A DNA stretch of 64,000 nt from CANMXU01 sp052030545 (GTDB taxonomy: Bacteria > Pseudomonadota > Gammaproteobacteria > Enterobacterales > Alteromonadaceae): NCBI RefSeq assembly GCF_052030545.1, contig NZ_JBPDIH010000008.1:124001-188000 (forward strand), in the 5' to 3' direction. Both the position numbers and the translations under genes were made by a program. The notes below the pieces were generated by a model. That model was not told the origin of the DNA, searched no databases, and was given only the letters and a program-made list of their open reading frames with translations. Positions 8,977 through 15,349 of the stretch are shown here, in pieces; within the stretch, counting starts at the first letter, position 1; each line of letters starts with the position of its first letter.

Positions 8977-9013
8977 ACTCCCTCCTATGCGTAACTGTTC
9001 AAGGATTAAGTGA

Positions 9014-9090
9014 ATCTGTGACCTATTGATAAATATATCAGCAGTCGTGTCGCATCAATTAAGTTTAAATTTAACGTCAGCGGCCCCTTA
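9014..9090. repeat. Palindromic intergenic repeat, copy 2 of 6
   Basis: A degenerate copy: left arm ATCTGTGACCTATTGATAAAT, right arm AACGTCAGCGGCCCCTTA. The core is nearly identical to copy 3 (GTGTCGCATCAATTAAG). Confidence 0.78.
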
Positions 9091-9134
9091 GTCTAATCCT
9101 TAGTCTTTAAATATTTCTTCGAGTGTAATTACTG

Positions 9135-9824
9135 TTAACTTCTCACTCCGAAGCTGAAAACACAATTTGGATAAACATGATGTGAACTTAACGGTTTTAA
9201 TTGCAACAAATCAACCTTGCCAACAACATCGGAGATATTACTTTGGTGAATTTCAAAATAAAATCTCCAATCACCATTTGACGAAGTAAGTTCTATATAG
9301 GGATAACCTGTTAACGTCCATGTCCCAGTTTTATGCTCGGTGAGCGTATTAGGATCTTTTGTATACAAGAGTTGATAGGTCTGATCTCGCTTTAGAAATA
9401 ACTGTGCCGAGACTTCACATTGCTCGCTGTTATATTGATTTACCAGATCTTGGCTATGCATTTTATCAGTTTGTTTAACGCCTTCAGGTATTAAAAACAA
9501 TCCAATGCTGTTTTTTGAATACCAATGATTGCCTTTAAACAAAGCTTGTAATTCAACATCAGGCCAACCAAGTTGACCAATTTCTGCGATAAAACTGTCT
9601 AAATTTTTTTCACCGTCTATAAAAGGTGAATAGACGATAGTAGACTTTTGAATTTCATCGGGAAAAACAAGAACATTCGCTTTAACATTATAATCTAATG
9701 CTTCGAGCTTTTGCGTGATCCGTTGCGCTTGTTCATCTGATAAGTAACGTTTGTAAAGATGCACGTTAGTTGAAGAGCAGCTTGCTAATAATGCTGCAAT
9801 GATACAAATTTTTAAAAGTCTCAA
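9135..9824 (-). CDS. Uncharacterised lipoprotein
   Basis: A 229-residue protein with a lipoprotein signal peptide: a hydrophobic stretch then lipobox LLASC, with Cys16 as the acylation site. After Ser-Ser-Thr-Asn it is expected to be sorted to the outer membrane. The segment YLSDEQAQRITQKLEALDYNVK resembles a SPOR-like element at the level of pattern only. The C-terminal half is beta-rich (TGTWTLTGYPYIELTSSNGDWRFYFE). No family was recognised and there is no operon partner; repeats flank the gene on both sides. Confidence 0.75.
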   Translation of the reverse strand: MRLLKICIIAALLASCSSTNVHLYKRYLSDEQAQRITQKLEALDYNVKANVLVFPDEIQKSTIVYSPFIDGEKNLDSFIAEIGQLGWPDVELQALFKGNHWYSKNSIGLFLIPEGVKQTDKMHSQDLVNQYNSEQCEVSAQLFLKRDQTYQLLYTKDPNTLTEHKTGTWTLTGYPYIELTSSNGDWRFYFEIHQSNISDVVGKVDLLQLKPLSSHHVYPNCVFSFGVRS

Positions 9825-9936
9825 ATTACCACCTTCCTTGGTTTTACTGTTAGGATTTAGTTATACGATTCGTTTTCTTCAACGTTCATATTCCACTTCA
9901 TCGATAATCTATTTCCCAGCTGCAATATGAACGAAT

Positions 9937-10014
9937 GGGGTCGGTGACATATTGATAAATATATCAGCAGACGTGTCGCATCAATTAAGTTTAAATTTAG
10001 TGTCACCGACCCCT
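9937..10014. repeat. Palindromic intergenic repeat, copy 3 of 6
   Basis: The best-preserved copy with copy 6. The left arm GGGGTCGGTGACA and right arm TGTCACCGACCCC are perfect inverted 13-mers around a 52-base AT-rich core. A shorter GC-rich piece (GCGCCGGCCCCTTAA) follows at 10021. Confidence 0.88.
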
Positions 10015-10067
10015 TATTCCGCGCCGGCCCCTTAATCCCGACATAGCCGGCCAATAGCTATCTCATG

Positions 10068-10454
10068 CTAAATTTCTTCATACAACTCTAACGGTAAGCC
10101 ATCCGGATCGCTAAAAAAGGTAAACTTCTTATTGGTATATTCATCGACTCTAATAGGTTCAACGTCAACCCCATTTGACACTAGATAGTTACGAGTTTTT
10201 TCAACAGACTCAACACTAAAAGCTAAATGACGTAAACCTAGTGCTTCAGGGTAGCTTGGTCGTTGTGGTGAGTTGTTAAAGGTAAATAATTCAAGTTGGC
10301 TACCATCAGGCAGTTTTAAATCAAGCTTATAGGAGTCACGTTCTGAGCGATAATTTTCTGCAATCACCTCTAAGCCTAATATAGACACGTAAAAATGTTT
10401 GGCTTGTTGATAATCGGAACAAATAATTGCGGCATGATGAATTGAATTAAGCAC
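10068..10454 (-). CDS. VOC-family (glyoxalase I-like) metalloprotein, YaeR type
   Basis: A 128-residue vicinal-oxygen-chelate protein. It begins SIHHAAIICSDYQQAKHFY (metal-binding His near the N-terminus) and contains GLRHLAFSVE (second His), PIRVDEYTNKKFTFF-SDPDGLPLELYEE (C-terminal Glu). These blocks are nearly the same as in E. coli YaeR/SMU1112c-type proteins. The family resembles glyoxalase I, but the physiological substrate of this subgroup is not settled. Single gene on the minus strand. Confidence 0.88.
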   Translation of the reverse strand: MLNSIHHAAIICSDYQQAKHFYVSILGLEVIAENYRSERDSYKLDLKLPDGSQLELFTFNNSPQRPSYPEALGLRHLAFSVESVEKTRNYLVSNGVDVEPIRVDEYTNKKFTFFSDPDGLPLELYEEI

Positions 10455-10503
10455 CTAATTTCCTTTTGTTGTTGCTTTGAACTTTTGTTTATTAGATTTT
10501 ATT

Positions 10504-10545
10504 TTGTTACTTGTTACTTGTTACTTGTTACTTGTTACTTGTTAC
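10504..10545. repeat. Tandem heptanucleotide repeat (TTGTTAC)x6
   Basis: Six perfect copies of TTGTTAC occupy 10504-10545, immediately at and beyond the 3' end of the next gene. The TAA stop of that gene (10542-10544 on the minus strand) lies inside the last unit. Confidence 0.95.
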
Positions 10546-10991
10546 TTATCGCTAGTTTGATACTCATATTGACTCTTAGCAATTGCCCAAACGATCATGG
10601 CTAATAAAATATAGAAAAGTTTCTGACCCGATAATTCAATAGCTACCGATTCTTGTTGATCGGGCTGACTTAAAACGGAGGCAATAAAAATATCGCCAAT
10701 CACTAGTAATATTGGATAAAGTAAAAAACCAAGCGCTGCAAATTTCGCCAGCTTATAGTAGCTTGGATTTTGAATAAATTTTGCTAAGCAAAATAGTGCT
10801 AGTGCAAAAGCGCTATTGGGTAATAAATGCAATAATGCCGCTTGTTGAACTTGTTCAGGTTTTGCTTGTTGTGCAAACGAAAACGTTTCGACAAGTTCAT
10901 TTAAATAAGATGCAGGGTAAATAACGCCCCAAAATGGATATAGCACCATTAAAAATGCAACTAAAAATAAAGTAATCCGTATTATTAACAC
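10542..10991 (-). CDS. Four-helix integral membrane protein, uncharacterised
   Basis: A 149-residue membrane protein with four predicted transmembrane helices: around residues 4-27 (ITLFLVAFLMVLYPFWGVIY), 50-66 (LHLLPNSAFALALFCLAKF), 80-100 (LAKFAALGFLLYPILLVIGDIF) and 126-140 (LFYILLAMIVWAIA). No family was recognised; the topology is similar to small DUF4345-like proteins, but that is only a resemblance. The stop codon derives from a heptamer repeat unit. Confidence 0.7.
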   Translation of the reverse strand: MLIIRITLFLVAFLMVLYPFWGVIYPASYLNELVETFSFAQQAKPEQVQQAALLHLLPNSAFALALFCLAKFIQNPSYYKLAKFAALGFLLYPILLVIGDIFIASVLSQPDQQESVAIELSGQKLFYILLAMIVWAIAKSQYEYQTSDK

Positions 10992-11036
10992 CTAATATCT
11001 CCTTAGTTTTTTGGCGAAGCTGATTGCATCAACAAC

Positions 11037-11447
11037 TTATTTACCCCAATCTTCATCAAGCACATCTTGTCGTTTGGCTTCATATTCATCGGTGGTTAGT
11101 AAGCCTTCTCGATACAGTTGTTCTATTTGCCTTAAACGCATCGCATGGCTTACATTGCCATCTTGCTGTTTTGGCGCTGTTGATTTTGCACCACCTGACA
11201 CCTTTAAACTATGATCAGTTACTTCATGATGCAGACTTTTATTTGAAAATATAGAATTGCGGTAAGATTGATAAATTTGCGCGCACACGGCAAATACCCA
11301 AAAGATCATAAATATTTTGCCAAACGCGGGCATATTTGAAAAATCAAAAACCATCAGCGCAACGACCAGCATGCCAATGCTTATAATTAAACCAACGGTT
11401 GAGTTGTATTTAGATTCTTTAGTTTTTGACGTGCCGTGAATTCTCAT
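11037..11447 (-). CDS. Membrane protein with C-terminal SHOCT domain
   Basis: A 136-residue protein with two adjacent hydrophobic helices (about residues 17-35 and 43-60), a polar linker, and a C-terminal SHOCT motif (RLRQIEQLYREGLLTTDEYEAKRQDVLDE). SHOCT domains are short helical oligomerisation modules often attached to membrane anchors. Function unknown. It lies between the lipoprotein gene (11478-12320, 30 bases upstream in its transcription direction) and the four-helix protein, and may share an operon with the lipoprotein. Confidence 0.8.
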   Translation of the reverse strand: MRIHGTSKTKESKYNSTVGLIISIGMLVVALMVFDFSNMPAFGKIFMIFWVFAVCAQIYQSYRNSIFSNKSLHHEVTDHSLKVSGGAKSTAPKQQDGNVSHAMRLRQIEQLYREGLLTTDEYEAKRQDVLDEDWGK

Positions 11448-11477
11448 TATTTTTCCAAAACTGCCCCTAACAAAGTT

Positions 11478-12320
11478 TTAAACACTTTGTTTGGTTTTGA
11501 TGACCAAGCATTTTCGACTCATCAGCAACACGGTAAATAGCATAATACCGTAGCCAATTGAGCCGCCACTATAGCCAGCGCGGTGTTCAATTTTGGCCAC
11601 TTTTTCTTCTTTTACTCGAGTTTTGAATCTCGCAAGCTCGTGATCTAAATTGGCGGTCATATCGTTAACCGCTAAACGAAAACCTTCCAATGACTTTTCT
11701 TGTAGCGTACCGTCAATACCAACAGCGGTTGTTCGCTTCTCAAGCTTGTTTATCCCCGGGGCTCTAAATAGCATTTTTTTACTCTTAATATCAAAAACTG
11801 CAGTATCAACAAAAGTTTGCACTGAATTTTCGTTGCCAGGAATAACGTACATGCCAACGATTGTCCAATAGAGTAAGGCGGCGTTATTTTCCAGTGACTG
11901 GGTTACTTGATCGTATGAAACAAGCGCTATTACATCAATATCATAAAGGCGCCCTACTTGCTCTAACGTGGTAAAACCCTCGCCTCCTTGTAAATAAGTA
12001 CTTGGAATAATATCAATACGGTCTATATAGTCATATTGCAAAAAAGATTGTTTAACTTTCTCAAGTAATTCAACTTGGTCTTTACCGTGCAGTCCATCAC
12101 GATGCCAATTTTTCGAAGGAACAAAAGCCAAACCCACTTTTACCGGGAGTGACAATACTGGAAGCTCGGGTTTGTGCTCACTACGACTCTCTTTATTTGG
12201 ATACAAAAAGTCCATCAAACTGCTAGATTGTGTTTGTTTACCAGTGTTGTTGCTAACAATTGCACTACATGATGTAAGCAGTAATATCGTTACTATTACG
12301 GTAATTAGGGAAGGTTTCAT
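11478..12320 (-). CDS. Rhombotail-type lipoprotein with GlyGly-CTERM-like C-terminus
   Basis: A 280-residue lipoprotein: signal sequence then lipobox LLTSC with Cys18. The body contains VGLAFVPSKNWHRDGLHG, a domain ending around residue 230. The end is unusual: GYSGGSIGYGIMLFTVLLMSRK, a Gly-Gly motif (252-253), a hydrophobic helix, then basic residues. This is the layout of GlyGly-CTERM tails processed by rhombosortase. An extra tail CLVIKTKQSV follows the Arg-Lys. The family name is from memory of the rhombotail lipoprotein group. No rhombosortase gene is in the window. Confidence 0.75.
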   Translation of the reverse strand: MKPSLITVIVTILLLTSCSAIVSNNTGKQTQSSSLMDFLYPNKESRSEHKPELPVLSLPVKVGLAFVPSKNWHRDGLHGKDQVELLEKVKQSFLQYDYIDRIDIIPSTYLQGGEGFTTLEQVGRLYDIDVIALVSYDQVTQSLENNAALLYWTIVGMYVIPGNENSVQTFVDTAVFDIKSKKMLFRAPGINKLEKRTTAVGIDGTLQEKSLEGFRLAVNDMTANLDHELARFKTRVKEEKVAKIEHRAGYSGGSIGYGIMLFTVLLMSRKCLVIKTKQSV

Positions 12321-12411
12321 CGAGGTTCCTTTTCGTTGTGCACAACAATAATTATAATTTAAACAATGATCTATAAAGCAAACTCTTTAAAGCTAAGTTC
12401 GCCTAAAAGGC

Positions 12412-12822
12412 TTATTCAGGGTATTGAGAAAATTTATCCGCCGACTTGCCTTCTTCAAACCAACAAGGTTTTTCATCCCAAAAAATATTGGCTGAAGGTC
12501 GAATTTCAGGATCTTGTTCAACATAACCGGCAGGTACAATTAAAAACGCCCCATCACGACTAACATAAGGTACTTGCGAGCCACATTCAGAACAAAAACA
12601 ATTACTAAAGCGCGCGGCTTCTGGTAAATCAAATCGTTTAATTAATTGCTCGCCTGATTTCCATTTGATTTTATCGGGTGTAGTAAACATTAATGCCGCA
12701 AATGCAGAGCCTGTTTTTTTCTGGCATCTGTCACAGTAACATTGATAAAAACGTTTAAAAGGGCCTGTAACAACGCTAGACACTTTGCCGCACAGACAAC
12801 TCCCTTGTATTTCTTTACTCAT
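12412..12822 (-). CDS. GFA/CENP-V domain protein
   Basis: A 136-residue protein of the glutathione-dependent formaldehyde-activating (GFA) family, a zinc-binding beta fold. Zinc ligands appear as CLCGKVS (residues about 9-11), CYCDRCQKKTGSAF and the CSECGSQ pair. Despite the family name, few members are proven to act on S-hydroxymethylglutathione. A second GFA gene is at 44.25 kb. Single gene on the minus strand. Confidence 0.87.
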   Translation of the reverse strand: MSKEIQGSCLCGKVSSVVTGPFKRFYQCYCDRCQKKTGSAFAALMFTTPDKIKWKSGEQLIKRFDLPEAARFSNCFCSECGSQVPYVSRDGAFLIVPAGYVEQDPEIRPSANIFWDEKPCWFEEGKSADKFSQYPE

Positions 12823-12963
12823 TTTTTACACCTCAAATTATTTAAGTGTTTGCTTTACTGTGCTTAATTAGCACTGTTTTTATGCTATCTAATTTAAAGT
12901 AAACAAAATATAAGGCAAGTATTTGTTGATAACGACTGTAACAGTTTATTTTTATTGGTACCA

Positions 12964-13040
12964 AGGGGATCGGTAGCATTGTTATAAATCTACATTTTTG
13001 TCGGCTTATTGAAGTGTTCAAATTAAAGTCGCAGCCCCTT
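12964..13040. repeat. Palindromic intergenic repeat, copy 4 of 6 (degenerate)
   Basis: The left arm AGGGGATCGGTAGCATTGTTA and right arm AAAGTCGCAGCCCCTTAG keep the outer GGGG/CCCC and the TTGTCGGCTTATTGAAG core but have several mismatches. Confidence 0.72.
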
Positions 13041-13063
13041 AGAGTCAATCAAATAACCGAAAT

Positions 13064-13531
13064 TTAGCCATCATATTTTGCTTTAAATACGACTTTGAAC
13101 ACCTCACATACAATTGGCATTTCCTTGTTTGGGGTAAAATTTGTCGAAGCTAACTCCCGGTGATAATAATCCCAGTGAACCTTTTGCCAATAACGCAGGC
13201 TTTTATCGCCCTCTCCCTCTAATTCAGCATACTTTGCAGTTATTTCATTAAAAGGCTCGATGGAAACACTTAGCGTTTCGATAATGCAGACCGCCTCCCC
13301 GTTCCAACGAGTGACTATGTTTAATTCACCAACCTTAGGTAATGCTTCATTATTTGCTTTAAACCACCACAGCGAAGGTGAAGTTGCTTTTTTAACTCCT
13401 TTTAATACAAGCTCAGCGCATTCGTCGGCGTCTTGTTCGTTGTCACAAAAGTGCCAATAATTTAGCTGTTTAACAGCTAAGGATAACGATTTAAAATAAT
13501 CGTCACATATTTTGCTAATAGATGGATGCAT
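13064..13531 (-). CDS. ASCH domain protein (YhfF-like)
   Basis: A 155-residue protein of the ASCH superfamily. Family signs are the N-terminal amphipathic region with YWHFCDNEQDADECAELVLKG, then KKATSPSLWWF (substrate-pocket Lys/Thr), PKVGELNIVTRWNGEAVCIIET, and the C-terminal EGEGDKSLRYWQKVHWDYY. ASCH domains bind RNA or modified nucleosides; some members are amidohydrolases on acetylcytidine. The role here is unknown. Single gene between repeat copy 4 and a GNAT gene. Confidence 0.88.
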   Translation of the reverse strand: MHPSISKICDDYFKSLSLAVKQLNYWHFCDNEQDADECAELVLKGVKKATSPSLWWFKANNEALPKVGELNIVTRWNGEAVCIIETLSVSIEPFNEITAKYAELEGEGDKSLRYWQKVHWDYYHRELASTNFTPNKEMPIVCEVFKVVFKAKYDG

Positions 13532-13593
13532 TGTGTTGTTTATATTAACTGATGTTTATACCATACTGCTTTTTAATGCATTTAAAAATAGCG

Positions 13594-13992
13594 TTAACCA
13601 ACGCCCATTAACTTAGCGCTTTGCTTGAAACCATGCTTTTCATAAAGCTGATGGGCATCGTCTGTCGCTAACACTAGAAATTTTTTTCGCCAGCGGCTGT
13701 CGTTCACCACAATATCGACTAACCATTTCCCAAGCCCTTTACTCCTATATTGATGATCGATAATCACATCAGCTAAATATGCGAAAGTTGAATAATCAGT
13801 AACTACACGGGCAAAACCTATCTGTAAGTCACCTTCATATAATGAAAAGCACTCCGAATGTTCAATTGACAGTTTTATATCGGCAAACGATCTATCGGCA
13901 GCCCAATAGGAAGCTGAAAGCAATTGTTTAACACGATGCACATCAACATAATTTTTACTTTTGTAAATGATGTAGTTATTTTTGATATACAT
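13594..13992 (-). CDS. GNAT-family N-acetyltransferase
   Basis: A 132-residue GNAT protein with the acetyl-CoA loop HQYRSKGLGKWLV and the end motif LYEKHGFKQ. The internal sequence GFARVVTDYSTFAYLADVIID is the usual pair of strands before the loop. Its start lies 6 bases after the stop of the CAP-domain gene, so they are likely cotranscribed. Substrate unknown. Confidence 0.88.
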   Translation of the reverse strand: MYIKNNYIIYKSKNYVDVHRVKQLLSASYWAADRSFADIKLSIEHSECFSLYEGDLQIGFARVVTDYSTFAYLADVIIDHQYRSKGLGKWLVDIVVNDSRWRKKFLVLATDDAHQLYEKHGFKQSAKLMGVG

Positions 13993-13998
13993 ACTTAG

Positions 13999-14598
13999 TT
14001 AATCTTTATTTTTCGGAGCCGATAATAAATATGAGCTTTTGTTTGGAATATTGTTAACATTAGATGAATAGTTTTGATCTTTTTCATAGCCTTGACTAAG
14101 GTAAACCACCCAATACTCGATATGAGAACTTCCTCGCTCTTTGATAAAAGCAATACCGATTTCATCTTGTTCAATATAAAACTCATGTTCACCCAGCAAA
14201 TGCGTTCTATGATCTCTTGAGCGCTTAAAAGCATTCCAAACCTTAGCGGCAGTTGAATAGCCACCGGCGATGGCTTCGACTTGATTGCTGGTAAAATCTC
14301 GGCCATAGTGCTTTGGTAATTTATAACCCGAATTTTCTAGGTGTGAATTTGGACTACCGCCTAAATTATGAAGAACTAACCCATAGTCAGCCATTTTTTT
14401 AGCTTTGGCCTCAGCCGCAATCATTAATGTTTTATTACACCGAATTGATTTACGTTTTTGCTCCGAATCCGCTGATATTAATTTATATAAGGTTTGCGCC
14501 TGTTCATTGTTACCACATGCATTCAATTCACTTGAAACTACATTAAATGACAAAAGACCTGCTAGAGTGACTATTATGTTTTTCACATTTAATTCCAT
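13999..14598 (-). CDS. Secreted CAP-domain (SCP/PR1) protein
   Basis: A 199-residue protein with an N-terminal signal-like hydrophobic stretch (IIVTLAGLLSFNVVSS) and a CAP domain: CNKTLMIAAEAKAKKMADYG (helix 1), LVLHNLG (first His), NQVEAIAGGYSTAAKVWNAFKRSRDHRTHLLG (Glu and second His of the cavity tetrad), and IEYWVVYLS. CAP proteins are extracytoplasmic; bacterial members have varied or unknown roles. A start alternative slightly downstream is possible. It precedes a GNAT gene. Confidence 0.82.
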   Translation of the reverse strand: MELNVKNIIVTLAGLLSFNVVSSELNACGNNEQAQTLYKLISADSEQKRKSIRCNKTLMIAAEAKAKKMADYGLVLHNLGGSPNSHLENSGYKLPKHYGRDFTSNQVEAIAGGYSTAAKVWNAFKRSRDHRTHLLGEHEFYIEQDEIGIAFIKERGSSHIEYWVVYLSQGYEKDQNYSSNVNNIPNKSSYLLSAPKNKD

Positions 14599-14635
14599 TT
14601 ATTCTTGTTAATGCCTATTTAGCAAAACGCTACAA

Positions 14636-14713
14636 AGGTTCGGTGACATTGTTATAAATCAAACAGCAATCGTGTCGCCTTAATTGAAGTTTTAGATTTA
14701 GTGTCCAACCCTT
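14636..14713. repeat. Palindromic intergenic repeat, copy 5 of 6
   Basis: The left arm GGTTCGGTGACATTGTTATAA is well preserved; the right arm TTTAGTGTCCAACCCTTG is degenerate. The core CGTGTCGCCTTAATTGAAG matches copy 1. The rest of the 308-base gap 14599-14906 shows only AT-rich sequence and the presumed RRM promoter. Confidence 0.78.
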
Positions 14714-14906
14714 GAATTCCTTTCTGTTGCATAGTTAGTGTGTCAAAAAATTAATTAGAACGAAACCCTAGATATGAAAAATATGAGTTTGAACATAAAG
14801 TTATAGTAATTTGATAAGTTTCATCATTTAGTTTCAATAAACTTTACTTACCTATTTACAATGTATGAGACAATAGCGACTGACATTACACACCACATGG
14901 CACATT

Positions 14907-15143
14907 ATGAAACTTTTGGTTCGCAACCTCTCTCGCACAACAACAGAACAAGAACTACGTATTTTGTTTTCGGCACATGGCAAAGTTACTGAATGTAACT
15001 TGGTTTTAGACCAAGAAACCGGTAAATCAAAAGGCTTTGGCTTTGTTGAAATGCCCAACGAAAAGGAAGCAAAATTAGCGCTTTCAAGCTTGCATGAAAC
15101 ACGCGTGGCAAAAAATAGAATTCGCGTAAAAGTCGCACAATAG
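14907..15143 (+). CDS. RNA-binding protein with single RRM domain
   Basis: A 78-residue protein that is almost entirely one RRM. RNP2 is KLLVRNLS (residues 2-9) and RNP1 is KGFGFVEM (residues 43-50), with the aromatic residues typical of RNA binding. It ends RIRVKVAQ. Such small bacterial RRM proteins are frequently cold-inducible RNA-binding proteins. The long AT-rich leader (14714-14906) would fit a regulated 5' UTR, but no defined cold-shock element was identified. Confidence 0.9.
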   Translation: MKLLVRNLSRTTTEQELRILFSAHGKVTECNLVLDQETGKSKGFGFVEMPNEKEAKLALSSLHETRVAKNRIRVKVAQ

Positions 15144-15194
15144 CTTGCTTTAGGAGACGGTAAGATCAGCCCTATTGGTATATCAAACCACAAA

Positions 15195-15275
15195 TGGGGT
15201 CGGTGACATAGTTATAAGCTAAACTCAATCATATTGTCTTGATTCAAGTTTGAAATTAAATGTCACCGACCCCTT
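15195..15275. repeat. Palindromic intergenic repeat, copy 6 of 6
   Basis: Arms GGGGTCGGTGACAT and ATGTCACCGACCCC are perfect inverted 14-mers. The core differs most from the others (CATATTGTCTTGATTCAAG). Confidence 0.88.
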
Positions 15276-15298
15276 TGTTTTTGCTTGCAATTAGAAAA

Positions 15299-15329
15299 CA
15301 AAAAAGCCAGCGCAAAACGCTGGCTTTTG
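15299..15329. terminator. Bidirectional terminator between the RRM gene and ydiJ
   Basis: The stem AAAAGCCAGCG - CAAAA - CGCTGGCTTTT is followed by T-rich tracts on both strands. It serves the converging RRM gene (+) and ydiJ (-). Confidence 0.88.
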
Positions 15330-15349
15330 TTTGTTGTGGTCCAGTTTAT

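Noticed and set aside
9857..10054. 65-codon minus-strand ORF
   Set aside because: It is built mostly from palindromic repeat copy 3 and has no ribosome-binding site or family features.
12842..13048. 68-codon minus-strand ORF
   Set aside because: It covers repeat copy 4 and has no recognisable domain; likely chance.
8006..15275. The palindromic repeats as integron attC sites
   Set aside because: No GTTRRRY/RYYYAAC core ends, copies lie on either side of genes and no integrase gene is in the window. Similarity of CCCCTTA ends to VCRs looks coincidental.
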